The notes: generated by a model from the sequence alone, not told the origin. Positions 1 to 9,272 are shown, numbered from the stretch's first letter. The stretch: DNA of 64,000 nt from Corynebacterium sp. HMSC078H07 (GCF_001812805.1 NZ_KV810440.1:1-64000), one strand, 5' to 3'. A program made the numbers and translations.

Positions 1-37
1 ACATTGGCACACTATTGAGTTCTCACACATCATCACC
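1..37 (-). promoter_or_regulatory. rRNA operon leader (boxA-like antitermination region)
   Basis: Read on the minus strand, this edge contains GAGAACTCAATAGTGTGCCA, which matches the boxA-containing leader found just upstream of 16S rRNA (or in the 16S-23S spacer) in actinobacteria. The rRNA gene itself would lie beyond the left edge. Bases 38-210 should then hold the rrn promoter on the minus strand, but I could not pick a convincing -35/-10 pair there and see no gene. Confidence 0.55.
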
Positions 38-194
38 ACACAGCCATACGGTCCACCTAACGATGAAACGCAGTACTGCGAGTAAAGAAAATCTTTGTTT
101 GTCAGGGCCTGTTTTCCTACCGCCACTCTTCAAGAACTGTGTTCCTGTGGGGCGCTGTCGGTCGCGCTGACTCATATAAAGTTACACACGGCCT

Positions 195-249
195 TGATAA
201 AACACAAATATGCACTTCAATGAAGGTTTTCACCCCTTCTTGAAGTGCA
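195..249 (-). terminator. Intrinsic terminator after the ABC transporter operon
   Basis: A perfect 10-bp inverted repeat (arms 211-220 and 240-249, TGCACTTCAA) extends inward with one bulge. On the minus strand it is followed by a T-rich stretch (TATTTGTGTTTTATC). It lies just past the permease stop and separates that operon from the rrn leader. Confidence 0.7.
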
Positions 250-285
250 CAAAGACAACCTCTTAACGCAGACATTGGATGGCGC

Positions 286-1272
286 TCAGCGTGCCCCAAA
301 CCAGCCCATGAGGCCCGGGCTAAACACGTTGGTCTTTTTAGCCATCCGGGGATACGCGGCAACCCACACGACGTAGATGATTGCCATCCCTGTGAGCGTC
401 CACCACACAGAGATCTCAGAGTTAAGTAGCCACGCAAGCAACACGGCAACAATGGCTCCGGCCGTGACAGCCGTATAGGGCCATGTCTCTTTGTCGGTGA
501 TCGCAAAGCTCACGAGAACAGCAGCCACTGCAAGGGGAACGATGGTGAATCCGGCGAGGTTTCCGGTCCACATCAACGTCACCACATCAGTGACAGCTCC
601 CAAGCCCACTGGAATCGCGGTACACAATAACGTCGCTTTGGACCAGGCCTCTCGTGGAACGCCAAAGGTCACCGCATCTTTCATCGAGCTGCGAACCGTG
701 TCAGCAACTAGCGGCAGGACAATCAACGTAACAATGACACCCACAATGCCCACGCCGGTATCCCACAGCTTGCTCACCACGATGTTTATCGCAGTTGCGA
801 TGGCTACACCAATCGCAGCCCACATCCACGCGCGAGCTTGAGGGCGCAAAACAATCTGGGAAACCGGGGACGCTGAGAACCAGCCCGTCGAAGAATCACC
901 ATCGCTGCCTACGATGAGGGAGCTCGCGGTCATGCGCGATGGCTCGAATCGCTTCACCATGCACATTGCCCACATGAGCACCGGGGCGATGAGGACCCAC
1001 CATGGAAAGGCGAAGGGCGCGCTAACCAGAATGAGCACAAGCGTCAGGGTGGCATTGATGCGCCGGTGTCCGTTCCAGATACGCGTACTGAGGCCAAAGG
1101 TGAGATAACGCGTGAAGCCAGGCTGCGAAAGGTAAACCATAAGGACCATAAAGAGTGAGTAACCAATGGCCCACTCGCGCCCACGGCCCATTCCCAGCAC
1201 CGGAAGGATGACAATCCACAACGCGTAGAAGAAGCTGTTCCAGCTCAGCGCCATATGTCTATAGAGCTTCAT
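286..1272 (-). CDS. ABC transporter membrane (permease) subunit
   Basis: Hydrophobic 328-residue protein with about ten membrane segments and no recognised catalytic motif. It is last in a GntR-ATPase-permease operon, the layout of YtrA/YtrB-type exporters that respond to cell-envelope stress. The ATG at 1272 sits in a TGATG overlap with the ATPase stop, indicating translational coupling; a GTG one codon earlier is also possible. The substrate cannot be deduced. The role rests mainly on context. Confidence 0.7.
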   Translation of the reverse strand: MKLYRHMALSWNSFFYALWIVILPVLGMGRGREWAIGYSLFMVLMVYLSQPGFTRYLTFGLSTRIWNGHRRINATLTLVLILVSAPFAFPWWVLIAPVLMWAMCMVKRFEPSRMTASSLIVGSDGDSSTGWFSASPVSQIVLRPQARAWMWAAIGVAIATAINIVVSKLWDTGVGIVGVIVTLIVLPLVADTVRSSMKDAVTFGVPREAWSKATLLCTAIPVGLGAVTDVVTLMWTGNLAGFTIVPLAVAAVLVSFAITDKETWPYTAVTAGAIVAVLLAWLLNSEISVWWTLTGMAIIYVVWVAAYPRMAKKTNVFSPGLMGWFGAR

Positions 1273-2072
1273 CACGCCTCCCCCAGTGCCAGAACTGCCT
1301 GCTCCAGGGATACCTCGGTGGCGCGCAGCCCCATTTCCTGGGCCATGTCGAAGACGTTGGCGGTGTGGTTGGGGCGAGCGTCGACAAGCGCGCGGTCTGC
1401 TACGGCTGAGGTTTCGCGCTCAAGCACCGGGAGCTGCAGGCGCCCCAGCGCGCGATCGAGGGTTTCGGCAGAACCAGTGAGCTGGACGACGCCCTCAATG
1501 AACTCATCGATGGGACCGGACAGCGGGTTCTCCCCCATCAGAGCCACGGTATCGAGCAAACCGGACAGCTCGTTGAGGTGATGGGTGGAGACGATAATGG
1601 TGCGGCCGTGCTCTTCACGCAAGACGTCATAGAAAACCTCCCGCTTGGCGGCGTCGAGGCCGAGATAGGGTTCGTCGAGAAGCATGTATGGCACCCCCGA
1701 CGCCACCGCAACGATGAAGCTCGCCGCGGACTTCTGCCCGCGGGAGAGGCCCGAGTAATTCTTCATCGGAAGCTCGAAGCGCTCGACCAGTTCCTCAGCG
1801 CGCGATGTGCTCCACGTGGGCCAGCGCAGGCTTGCCACGGTGAAGATCTTCTTCACGTTCCAGCCTTCCGGCAATGGGTTATCTATGCCCATGAGGACAA
1901 CCTTGTTGAGGACTTTTTCATTGTCGTAGGGCTTGTCGCCGTCGACCTTGATGCCGGAGCCGCCGAGCTGGCCAGCAATCTTGCGCAGCAAGGTGGTCTT
2001 GCCAATGCCGTTGGGTCCGACGAGGCCGTGAGTGAGGCCGTCGTCGAAGGTGAAGTGCGGGGTAGAAATCAT
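1272..2072 (-). CDS. ABC transporter ATP-binding protein
   Basis: 266-residue ATPase that should power the permease encoded directly downstream. Visible motifs are Walker A (GPNGIGKTTLL), an ABC signature-like LSRGQK, Walker B (YMLLDEPYLGLD) and the switch histidine (VSTHH). The signature has R in place of the usual second G, as in some YtrB-like ATPases. Its start overlaps the GntR stop by four bases, so regulator, ATPase and permease form one unit. Substrate unknown. Confidence 0.85.
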   Translation of the reverse strand: MISTPHFTFDDGLTHGLVGPNGIGKTTLLRKIAGQLGGSGIKVDGDKPYDNEKVLNKVVLMGIDNPLPEGWNVKKIFTVASLRWPTWSTSRAEELVERFELPMKNYSGLSRGQKSAASFIVAVASGVPYMLLDEPYLGLDAAKREVFYDVLREEHGRTIIVSTHHLNELSGLLDTVALMGENPLSGPIDEFIEGVVQLTGSAETLDRALGRLQLPVLERETSAVADRALVDARPNHTANVFDMAQEMGLRATEVSLEQAVLALGEA

Positions 2073-2443
2073 GAGTAGAGTCCTCGACTTTCTGCGACAA
2101 GGTCGATGAGGTCATGGAGTTGCTGGCGGGTGTAGCCCAGGTGCACGGCTTCGTCGATAAGCGGTGCGGCGTATTCAGCCGCAAAGTCTTGGCGACGCCG
2201 CGCCCGGATAAGGTCTGCGGCACCAGAGGTGACGAACATGCCGATACCTCGGCGTTTTTCGAGGATTCCGAGATCCACGAGGAGGGTCAGGCCCTTGCGG
2301 GCAGTGGCGGGATTGATGCTGTGAAAGGCGGCGAGCTCATTCGTGGACGGTGCCTGGGCGCCCTCGGCGAGAGTGCCCTCAATGATGGCGTCCTCAATGA
2401 GCACCGCTATCTGACGAAAGAGTGGCTGCGCGGAGTTATCCAT
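2069..2443 (-). CDS. GntR-family regulator (YtrA subfamily)
   Basis: 124-residue regulator with an N-terminal winged helix (residues about 5-75, ending in RRGIGMFVTSGA) and only a short helical C-terminal tail. Short GntR proteins of this kind belong to the YtrA subfamily and usually repress their own ABC transporter operon. It is the first gene of the operon, with a palindrome just upstream that is a likely autoregulatory operator. The inducer is unknown. Confidence 0.85.
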   Translation of the reverse strand: MDNSAQPLFRQIAVLIEDAIIEGTLAEGAQAPSTNELAAFHSINPATARKGLTLLVDLGILEKRRGIGMFVTSGAADLIRARRRQDFAAEYAAPLIDEAVHLGYTRQQLHDLIDLVAESRGLYS

Positions 2444-2460
2444 GCAGTCCCCCTAGTTGG

Positions 2461-2480
2461 TTGGTTACTCATGTAACTAA
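2461..2480. promoter_or_regulatory. Candidate operator of the GntR-ABC operon
   Basis: Twenty-base imperfect palindrome (TTGGTTAC, TCAT, GTAACTAA) 17 bases before the GntR start, followed by further GGTTA-like half-sites up to 2493. On the minus strand a TTGCGG / 16 bp / TATATG promoter can be drawn that runs into it, which suits autorepression. Confidence 0.5.
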
Positions 2481-2669
2481 CCATATAACCAAGCCTGCAA
2501 CCTCCGCAAGAGTTGCGACAAACACCTTTATTACCTGGGAATTCCCCCAAGGTTATCGACGTTTTGTGACTAATGGGGCACACTGGATGACACCAGCCTT
2601 AAGCTGGAGACCTCACGAAAGTGACCATAGAAAAATTAGTTAGAAACGATAGAACGGAATTTAGGAGCC

Positions 2670-3896
2670 ATGCTTGAACGAACACTTGTCTTCGTTGACA
2701 CCTCATACCTACTTGCCAGCTTTTATAACTCTTGGGAGACCGGCGCTCGGGCCCAGCTAGAAATCGATTTACCGGAGGTTGTCAGCTCCCTGGGTTCCAT
2801 GATTGAAAACCAGGTGGGCAACCGAATTCACCGCCAATACTGGTACGACGGCATTCCTGATACCGGCCCCCACCGCTACCAGCGCGCACTGCGCGTGTGC
2901 GATGGCGTGCAGCTGCGAACTGGCCAGCTCATTGAGTGGGGCGAGCGCCGCACACAAAAAGCCGTGGATACCCGGCTCGTTGCGGACATGATCGTCGCCG
3001 CAATGAAAGGCCACGTCACCGACTTTGTGCTCGTTTCCGGCGATGCCGACATGATTCCGGGCGTCCAAGAGGCCGTCAACAATGGCGTCCGCGTGCACCT
3101 CTACGGATTCGGATGGGATTCCATGTCGTCCGCACTGCGCCACGCGTGTGACTCCACAACCATCCTGGACCCGCGCGAGGACTTCGCCGACGCTATGGAG
3201 CTCGAGGTTCTCGAAGGCCCCTTGCCACCAACAATCCGCGAGCCGCGCGACGGTGACGAGGAGTCCGACTCGGACACAGTTCTGGGCACCGAGACCTCTG
3301 GCCAGTCCTCGTCCCCCGAAGGATCTTCCGACGATTCCCCTGCACAGCCCTCTCCGCAGCTTGCCGACGCCGATGACGACTGCGACGAGCCCACGGAAGC
3401 CCAGGCCGCGTTCCCCTCAGCTCCGAAGCCGGGGCCGATTACCCCGTCGGCTGTGGCCCCCGCAGCACCGGATGCTGCAACCGCCGAAGCTCCCAAGACT
3501 GCATCGCCCGACGACGATTCCGCCGAGAACACCGCAGCCCCGAAACCGGCCGCGCCGAAGCCGTCAATGATGGCTCCACGCCGCAAGCTGCGCTCGAAGT
3601 ACGTTCCGCTCCCCGAAGAGGTCTGGAGCTCCGCTGGCTTCCAATCGCCCTTCGACGTGGGCCAGCAGTACGCGTCCTGGTGGTTCGACAATGCCGCCAG
3701 CTCCGAACAACGCGATCAAGCCCACCTGCTATCCGGCGGTGGCCTGCCCCCAGAGATTGATCGCCCGCTCCTGCAGTTCGCCTGCGAGACGCTGCACGAG
3801 TACACGCTGACCGAAACCCAGCGCGTGAACCTGCGCGACGGTTTCCACTCCGGCATCCGCGGCGTGCTCATCAACATCCGCCGCCAGGACGGCTAA
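2670..3896 (+). CDS. NYN-domain (PIN-like) protein with acidic/Pro-Ala linker
   Basis: 408 residues. Residues 1-170 look like an NYN/LabA-type nuclease domain: an early acidic residue in VFVDTSYLL, then DTRLVADM and the VLVSGDADMIPGVQEA block, which supply the Asp residues expected for metal-dependent RNA cleavage. A low-complexity region follows (about 185-305, first Asp/Glu/Ser-rich, then Pro/Ala-rich). A compact C-terminal domain (about 310-408) is unrecognised. Starts at an ATG with AGGAG upstream. Monocistronic; RNA substrate unknown. Confidence 0.75.
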   Translation: MLERTLVFVDTSYLLASFYNSWETGARAQLEIDLPEVVSSLGSMIENQVGNRIHRQYWYDGIPDTGPHRYQRALRVCDGVQLRTGQLIEWGERRTQKAVDTRLVADMIVAAMKGHVTDFVLVSGDADMIPGVQEAVNNGVRVHLYGFGWDSMSSALRHACDSTTILDPREDFADAMELEVLEGPLPPTIREPRDGDEESDSDTVLGTETSGQSSSPEGSSDDSPAQPSPQLADADDDCDEPTEAQAAFPSAPKPGPITPSAVAPAAPDAATAEAPKTASPDDDSAENTAAPKPAAPKPSMMAPRRKLRSKYVPLPEEVWSSAGFQSPFDVGQQYASWWFDNAASSEQRDQAHLLSGGGLPPEIDRPLLQFACETLHEYTLTETQRVNLRDGFHSGIRGVLINIRRQDG

Positions 3897-3922
3897 TCCG
3901 CGAACCGACCCCCAAACCTCGT

Positions 3923-3947
3923 GGACGGGCGGCCTGTCCGCCCGTCC
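3923..3947. terminator. GC-rich hairpin between convergent genes
   Basis: Perfect 10-bp stem (GGACGGGCGG / CCGCCCGTCC) with a 5-base loop, 26 bases after the NYN gene stop. There is no clear T-run, so it may be a weak or factor-assisted terminator. Confidence 0.5.
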
Positions 3948-3967
3948 CTGAAGGTCCCGGATTTACT

Positions 3968-3993
3968 GCAGGTCCCGAATTTAAGGGACCTGC
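3968..3993. terminator. Hairpin at the 3' end of the pspA-like gene
   Basis: Perfect 9-bp stem (GCAGGTCCC / GGGACCTGC) with an 8-base loop, ending one base before the PspA-like stop. It is probably the terminator for the minus-strand gene; the T-tract is poor. Confidence 0.45.
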
Positions 3994-3994
3994 G

Positions 3995-4831
3995 CTACTT
4001 GGAGTCGCCGCCTTCGGCGTCCTCCGTGGTCTCGGCAGCTTCAGCAGCATCGACCTCAGTGGCGCCGGCCTCGAGGGCGTCGGCGGCCTTGTCGGCAGAG
4101 CCTGACTCCAGCTCCTTGCTCTTTGCCATCTCGGCGCGAATCTCCTCAAGGCGCGAGGATGCCGCCATGTCGTGCCCTGCAGCCGCAATCTCCTGGATGC
4201 GGTCACCACCGGAGGCGCGGTGCAGCTCTTGGGCACCGAGAGCATCAGCGTAGCGCTTCTCAATCTTGGCGCGAACACCATCCAGAGTCGGGGTGGAGCC
4301 ATCTGGCTTCAGCTCATTCATGGAGTCGAGCGCCTCGGCATTCTTCTCCTGCATCGCGGCCTGATCAGCCTGAGCCAGAAGCTGGTCTACCTGTGCCAGC
4401 TGCTCCTTGAGACGGGCCTCCGACTGCTGCTGCTGAGCCTTTGCTTGTTCAGCAGCCTTGGTGGCAGCCTCATGCTGGGCCTTGAGCCCCTCAAGCTCCT
4501 TCTCCACGGCGACGAGCTGGCTGGCTACAACTTCAGCCGCCTGGTTGTACTCGGAGGCCGTCTGCGGATCCTCAGCCTTCTCCGCCATCTCTAGTGCTCG
4601 GCGCGTCTGATCCTGGTAGTCCTTTTGAGACTTCACCAGACGGTTAAGCTGCATCTCCAGCTGGGACTTGCGCCCAATAATTTCCGCGGCATGCTCAGAA
4701 ATCTGGCGGTGCTGTTCCTTTGCTCCCTCCACTGCCTGCTGGATCTGGACCTTTGGGTCAGCATTCTCATCAATCTTCTGATCGAAGGATGCCATCACAT
4801 ACTTCCAGCCCTTGCTGAATGGATTAGCCAT
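3995..4831 (-). CDS. PspA/IM30-family membrane-stress protein
   Basis: 278 residues, almost entirely helical and rich in Glu, Ala, Gln and Lys, with long coiled-coil stretches (about 25-180). It begins with the MANPFSKGWKYV amphipathic N-terminus seen in actinobacterial PspA/IM30 proteins, which bind and stabilise stressed membranes. A low-complexity Ala/Glu tail (about 245-278) lies outside the usual core. No pspB/pspC/clgR genes are adjacent. It appears to be transcribed alone. Confidence 0.85.
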   Translation of the reverse strand: MANPFSKGWKYVMASFDQKIDENADPKVQIQQAVEGAKEQHRQISEHAAEIIGRKSQLEMQLNRLVKSQKDYQDQTRRALEMAEKAEDPQTASEYNQAAEVVASQLVAVEKELEGLKAQHEAATKAAEQAKAQQQQSEARLKEQLAQVDQLLAQADQAAMQEKNAEALDSMNELKPDGSTPTLDGVRAKIEKRYADALGAQELHRASGGDRIQEIAAAGHDMAASSRLEEIRAEMAKSKELESGSADKAADALEAGATEVDAAEAAETTEDAEGGDSK

Positions 4832-4913
4832 CGCACGTACTCCTTCATGCTTCCTGCAGCAGTACTTCCTGCCGCGGTTATATTGTCAGTCGATATTGTT
4901 TATGTAGCGCCCA

Positions 4914-4961
4914 ATAAAAAGGCGCTTTCCTGCGAGTGTAGCGATACTCACAGAAAAGCGC
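4914..4961 (-). terminator. Intrinsic terminator of the thioredoxin gene
   Basis: Long hairpin with outer stem GGCGCTTT/AAAGCGC and an inner GAGT/ACTC stem. On the minus strand it is followed by TTTTTATT, a classical rho-independent terminator 20 bases past the thioredoxin stop. Confidence 0.8.
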
Positions 4962-4981
4962 GCGTTGTGAACGGCGAGATT

Positions 4982-5356
4982 TTACTCAGCCTGCTCGCCC
5001 TGTTCCTTCTCTACCTGGGCGCGAACCTCATCCATATCAAGGGCCTTCACCTGGGTGATGAGATCCTCCAGGGCTGCCGGCGGCAAGGCACCCGCTTCAC
5101 GGAAGACCATGATGCCGTCGCGGAAGACCATGAGGGTCGGGATGGACTGGATCTGCAGCTTAGCTGCGAACTCCTGATTAGCCTCGGTATCGAGCTTGGC
5201 AAAGGTAGCGTCTGGGTGCTCCTCGGAGGCCTTCTCAAAGACCGGGCCGAAGCGCTTGCAGGGGCCACACCATTCCGCCCAGGCGTCAACAAGCGTAATA
5301 CCTTCACCTTCGATGAGCTGCTTGAAGCTCTCCTCAGTAATGTCGATCGTTGCCAT
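4982..5356 (-). CDS. Thioredoxin-fold protein (TrxA-like)
   Basis: 124 residues with the redox motif WCGPC (Cys30, Cys33) and the cis-Pro segment SIPTLMVF of thioredoxins. It should act as a cytoplasmic disulfide reductant. The C-terminal 20 residues are an acidic helical extension, making it slightly longer than the classical ~105-residue thioredoxin. No signal peptide. Divergent from copZ across 144 bases and closed by its own strong terminator, so it is a separate unit. Confidence 0.9.
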   Translation of the reverse strand: MATIDITEESFKQLIEGEGITLVDAWAEWCGPCKRFGPVFEKASEEHPDATFAKLDTEANQEFAAKLQIQSIPTLMVFRDGIMVFREAGALPPAALEDLITQVKALDMDEVRAQVEKEQGEQAE

Positions 5357-5432
5357 TGGTCATTCTCCCTATCAGTTCGGGTTCATTCTTAGGTTCTTCC
5401 CCACTCAACGGTACACAATCCAGTTCTATTCC

Positions 5433-5460
5433 TTGCGCACATACCCTAGGGGGGTATATC
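5433..5460 (+). promoter_or_regulatory. copZ-copA promoter with CsoR-type operator
   Basis: TTGCGC (5433-5438) and TATATC (5455-5460) are spaced 16 bp apart. The spacer holds ATACCC-TAGGG-GGGTAT (5441-5457), a G/C-centred palindrome of the kind bound by the copper-sensing repressor CsoR. A repressor there would block RNA polymerase directly. No csoR gene is in the window. Confidence 0.6.
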
Positions 5461-5500
5461 CTCGGGAGTGAACTATCACGAGTAGAAGGGACAACATCTA

Positions 5501-5701
5501 ATGGCCACCAAGAACTACACCGTTACTGGCATGACCTGCGGACACTGCGAAATGTCCGTCAAGGAAGAGATCGGCGACATCGCCGGCGTTACTGAGGTCA
5601 CCGCTGACCACGCGACTGGCGCAGTTAGCGTCAGCGGCGAAGGTTTCACCGATGAGCAGGTTGCTGCCGCTATTGCAGAAGCCGGCTACGAGCTGGTCTA
5701 A
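5501..5701 (+). CDS. copZ: Copper chaperone CopZ (HMA domain)
   Basis: 66-residue single heavy-metal-associated domain with the metal-binding motif GMTCGHC (Cys13, Cys16). Such proteins bind Cu(I) in the cytoplasm and hand it to the partner P-type ATPase. It lies five bases before copA in the same transcript, under the CsoR-like operator. Confidence 0.9.
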   Translation: MATKNYTVTGMTCGHCEMSVKEEIGDIAGVTEVTADHATGAVSVSGEGFTDEQVAAAIAEAGYELV

Positions 5702-5706
5702 GCACC

Positions 5707-7926
5707 ATGACTGACGTCCTCCAGCCCCACGGCCCTCTTGCCCACCTCGACCTCGGTGTTACCGGTATGACGTGCACCTCGTGCTCCTCCCGAGTCGAGC
5801 GCAAGCTCAACAAGATGGAGGGAGTTGAGGCCACGGTCAATTTCGCCACGGAGTCTGCGTCCGTGAGTTATGACCCGACCACGACCACCCCGGCCGAGCT
5901 CATCGAGGTCGTCGAAGGCGCAGGTTATGGTGCCTTCACCGTGGGCGGCGAGGACGAGGAGGAATCCACCTCCGCCACAACGGAATCCGCGCGCGATGCT
6001 GAAGCCGCCGACCTACTGCAGCGCACCCTCATCTCCGGCGCGCTCTCGCTTCCGCTCATGGTGCTGTCCATGGTCCCAGCCTTGCAGTTCCAGCATTGGC
6101 AGTGGGCGTGTCTAGTCCTGGCAACCATCGTTTATATCTTCGGTGGCGCTCCCTTCCATCGGGCCACGTGGGCGAACCTGAAGCACGGTGCCGCCACGAT
6201 GGACACGCTCATCACCATGGGCACTACCGCGGCCTACGCGTGGTCACTCTACGCGCTGTTTTTGGGCAATGCCGGAATGCCCGGCATGACCATGCACATG
6301 ACGCTGCGCTCCAACGACGCCCAGATGGACCACATCTATCTCGAGTCCGTCGGCATGGTCATCACCTTCCTCCTGCTGGGACGGTGGTTTGAGGTGAAGG
6401 CCAAGGGGCGCTCCTCCGAGGCGCTGACCAAACTCCTCACCATGGGCGCAAAGGACGCGACCGTTCTGCGCGGTGAAACCGAAAGCCGAATCCCTGCGTC
6501 CGACCTGCGCGTAGGCGACATCATTGTGGTCCGTCCTGGGGAAAAAATTGCCACCGATGGCGTGGTCACCACCGGCCATTCCGCCGTGGACGAGTCACTG
6601 CTCACGGGCGAATCCCTTCCGGTTGAAGTTTCCCCTGGAAGCCGCGTTACCGGTGCAACGATCAACGCCTCAGGCCGCCTCGAGGTGCGCGCTACCCGTG
6701 TCGGATCCGACACCGTTCTAGCCCAGATGGGCAAGCTCGTCACCGACGCCCAGGCTTCAAAGGCTCCTATCCAGCGCCTTGCAGATCGCATCGCGGGGGT
6801 CTTCGTGCCCATAGTCATCGCTATCGCACTGTTTACTCTCATCGCGCACCTTTTCGTGGGCGGCACAGCCCCAGCGTTTGTCGCCGCGGTCGCTGTGCTC
6901 ATCATTGCGTGCCCGTGCGCCATGGGCTTGGCGACGCCCACCGCGATCCTCGTCGGCACTGGGCGCGGCGCCGAACTGGGAATCCTCATCAAAGGACCGG
7001 AAATCCTGGAATCCACCCGACAGATCGACACCGTCGTCCTCGACAAGACCGGCACCATCACCGAAGGCCAGATGTCCGTGACGACGGTGACGCCCGCTGA
7101 CTCGCCCATCGTTGGCGCTCGCACCGAGGAAGAGCTCCTGGGCCTTGCCGCGGCCGTTGAGAAGGGCTCCAAGCACCCCATCGCCCGCGCCATTGTCGCC
7201 GCGTACGACGGGGAGCTGCCCGCCGCGGACAACTTCAAAGAATTGCCTGGCCAAGGCATCGAAGCGATCATAGGAGGTTCCCGGATTCGCGTGGGACGCC
7301 CGCCTGCCGGCTACGAGGGCACCGGCACACAGGTCGGCGTCTTTGTCGACGGCACGCTCGCTGGCACCATCGAGCTCCACGACCATGTCAAGGCCTCCTC
7401 GGCGGCCGCCATCGCACGCCTCAAGGAGCTGGGCCTGGAGCCGTATCTCTTGACCGGTGATAACGCGGGCGCTGCGCAGGCAGTTGCGCGCGAGGTAGGC
7501 ATCGCAGCGACAGATGTGCAGGCAGAAGTCATGCCGGAGGACAAGGTAGCTGTCGTCTCGCAGCTTCAGGCCGAAGGGAAGGTCGTGGCCATGGTGGGCG
7601 ATGGCGTCAACGACGCCGCAGCACTCGCCCAGGCAGACCTCGGCATTGCTATGGGGGCTGGCGCGGACGTCGCCATTGAGGCCTCCGACATCACCGTGAT
7701 GAATAACGACTTAGGCTCGGTGGCCGATTCTGTGCGCTTGGCTCGGCAGACGCTGCGCATCATCAAGGGCAATCTCTTCTGGGCCTTTGCCTATAATATT
7801 ATTCTCATTCCGGTCGCCGCCTTTGGCCTGCTCAACCCCTTACTCGCGGGCCTAGCCATGGCCTTTAGCTCGGTATTCGTCGTCACGAACTCTCTTCGCC
7901 TGAGAAGGTTCGCACCTGCGGAGTAA
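5707..7926 (+). CDS. copA: Copper-exporting P1B-type ATPase CopA
   Basis: 739 residues. One N-terminal HMA domain (GMTCTSC, about 20-27) is followed by membrane helices, the TGES actuator motif, the metal-site CPC motif (about 401-403), DKTGT with phosphorylated Asp (about 446), the KHP nucleotide-binding motif and GDGVND (about 631). The CPC motif with a CopZ partner points to Cu(I), possibly also Ag(I), export from the cytoplasm. A short acidic stretch (EDEEES, about 80) links the HMA domain to the membrane part. Confidence 0.93.
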   Translation: MTDVLQPHGPLAHLDLGVTGMTCTSCSSRVERKLNKMEGVEATVNFATESASVSYDPTTTTPAELIEVVEGAGYGAFTVGGEDEEESTSATTESARDAEAADLLQRTLISGALSLPLMVLSMVPALQFQHWQWACLVLATIVYIFGGAPFHRATWANLKHGAATMDTLITMGTTAAYAWSLYALFLGNAGMPGMTMHMTLRSNDAQMDHIYLESVGMVITFLLLGRWFEVKAKGRSSEALTKLLTMGAKDATVLRGETESRIPASDLRVGDIIVVRPGEKIATDGVVTTGHSAVDESLLTGESLPVEVSPGSRVTGATINASGRLEVRATRVGSDTVLAQMGKLVTDAQASKAPIQRLADRIAGVFVPIVIAIALFTLIAHLFVGGTAPAFVAAVAVLIIACPCAMGLATPTAILVGTGRGAELGILIKGPEILESTRQIDTVVLDKTGTITEGQMSVTTVTPADSPIVGARTEEELLGLAAAVEKGSKHPIARAIVAAYDGELPAADNFKELPGQGIEAIIGGSRIRVGRPPAGYEGTGTQVGVFVDGTLAGTIELHDHVKASSAAAIARLKELGLEPYLLTGDNAGAAQAVAREVGIAATDVQAEVMPEDKVAVVSQLQAEGKVVAMVGDGVNDAAALAQADLGIAMGAGADVAIEASDITVMNNDLGSVADSVRLARQTLRIIKGNLFWAFAYNIILIPVAAFGLLNPLLAGLAMAFSSVFVVTNSLRLRRFAPAE

Positions 7927-7937
7927 TCTAACTATGC

Positions 7938-9272
7938 ATGAATCGCCTCGATCATCATGCAGTCTCTCGCACGGAGCGGCTTGACCGGCTCCCCGTCACT
8001 TCCAAACACAAACGCCTTCTTATCGGCTCTGGCATCGGCTGGGCTCTCGATGCCATGGATGTCGGCCTCATTTCCTTCATCATGGCCGCCCTTGCCGTGC
8101 ACTGGGGTATTACGCCTACTGAGTCTTCGTGGCTGGCCTCCGTTGGTTTCATAGGCATGGCACTGGGCGCGACCTTCGGTGGTCTCTTGGCCGACAAATT
8201 TGGCCGCCGCCACGTCTTTGCCCTGACCTTGCTTGTCTACGGCCTCGCCACGGGCGCGTCTGCTCTTGTGACGGGGCTAGTAGCGCTCCTTATCCTGCGC
8301 TTCTTTATCGGACTCGGCCTCGGCGCCGAACTCCCCGTAGCCTCGACACTCATCTCCGAGTTTGCCCCGCTCAAGGTCCGCGGCCGCCTCGTCGTCTTAC
8401 TTGAGGCCTTCTGGGCGGTGGGCTGGATTCTGGCAGCGATTATCGGAACGTTTGTCGTCGGGGCGTCGGAAACCGGCTGGCGCTGGGCACTCGCCCTCGG
8501 CATGGTGCCGGCGGCCTACGCACTCTACGTGCGCTACACACTCCCGGAATCCGTACGCTTCCTCGAATCACAGGGACGCCACGAAGAAGCCGAGGAGGTC
8601 GTCGCCTCCTTCGAGGCGGAGGTGGATGACGCAGATATTGACCGCAGCACGCCTGCGCCTACCTATTCCGAAGAAGACATCACTGCCACCAGTATCTGGT
8701 CAAAGAGCCTACGCGAGCGCACACTGGCGCTGTGGACCATCTGGTTCTGCGTCAACTTGTCCTACTACGGCGCCTTCATCTGGATTCCCTCACTGCTTGT
8801 CGCAGACGGTTTCTCCTTGGTGAAGTCCTTCAGTTTCACACTCATTATTACCGTGGCCCAGCTTCCCGGTTATGCCGCCGCGGCCTGGCTCATTGAGGTG
8901 TGGGGACGCCGCAGTACGCTGGCTACCTTCCTCGTGGGCTCTGCACTATCCGCTGGCCTCTACGGCTTCGCCAGCACCGAGGCCACGATTATTCTGGCCG
9001 GCTGCTTGCTCTCCTTCTTCAACTTGGGTGCATGGGGGGCGCTCTACGCCATCGGTCCAGAGCTTTACCCCACCGCACTGCGCGGCCGCGGAACTGGTGC
9101 GGCAGCCGGCTTCGGACGCCTCGCCTCCATCCTGGCCCCACTTATCGTGCCGCCGCTCATCGCAACGGCGGGCGCAGGCTGGCTTTTCGTACTCTTTGCC
9201 GCCGCTTTTGCCCTTGCGGCACTCGCAGCACTTAGTCTTCCAGAATTCAAGGGGAAGGCTCTTGCTCAATAG
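7938..9272 (+). CDS. MFS transporter, NiaP-like
   Basis: 444 residues, 12 predicted helices, with the MFS motif GLLADKFGRRH after helix 2 and a charged central loop (about 205-245). The N-terminal half (GWALDAMDVG, then GLGLGAELPVASTL) resembles NiaP/YceI niacin transporters, so nicotinate or a related aromatic acid is the best guess. Likely leaderless: a TAATCT -10 (7924-7929), overlapping the copA stop, lies 8 bases before the ATG. It could share some copA readthrough but seems to have its own promoter. Confidence 0.8.
   Translation: MNRLDHHAVSRTERLDRLPVTSKHKRLLIGSGIGWALDAMDVGLISFIMAALAVHWGITPTESSWLASVGFIGMALGATFGGLLADKFGRRHVFALTLLVYGLATGASALVTGLVALLILRFFIGLGLGAELPVASTLISEFAPLKVRGRLVVLLEAFWAVGWILAAIIGTFVVGASETGWRWALALGMVPAAYALYVRYTLPESVRFLESQGRHEEAEEVVASFEAEVDDADIDRSTPAPTYSEEDITATSIWSKSLRERTLALWTIWFCVNLSYYGAFIWIPSLLVADGFSLVKSFSFTLIITVAQLPGYAAAAWLIEVWGRRSTLATFLVGSALSAGLYGFASTEATIILAGCLLSFFNLGAWGALYAIGPELYPTALRGRGTGAAAGFGRLASILAPLIVPPLIATAGAGWLFVLFAAAFALAALAALSLPEFKGKALAQ

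Noticed and set aside
117..506. 129-residue open frame on the minus strand at the left edge
   Set aside because: It overlaps the permease gene in another frame, spans the terminator, and has Cys/Arg/Pro-rich non-protein-like composition.
3101..3691. Long minus-strand frame opposite the NYN gene
   Set aside because: A shadow of the low-complexity linker, giving Ser/Gly/Ala-rich nonsense.
8872..9261. N-terminal extension of the VanZ-like frame
   Set aside because: It overlaps the MFS gene in another frame and lacks a membrane-protein pattern; a TTG with a ribosome-binding site at 9262 explains the gene.
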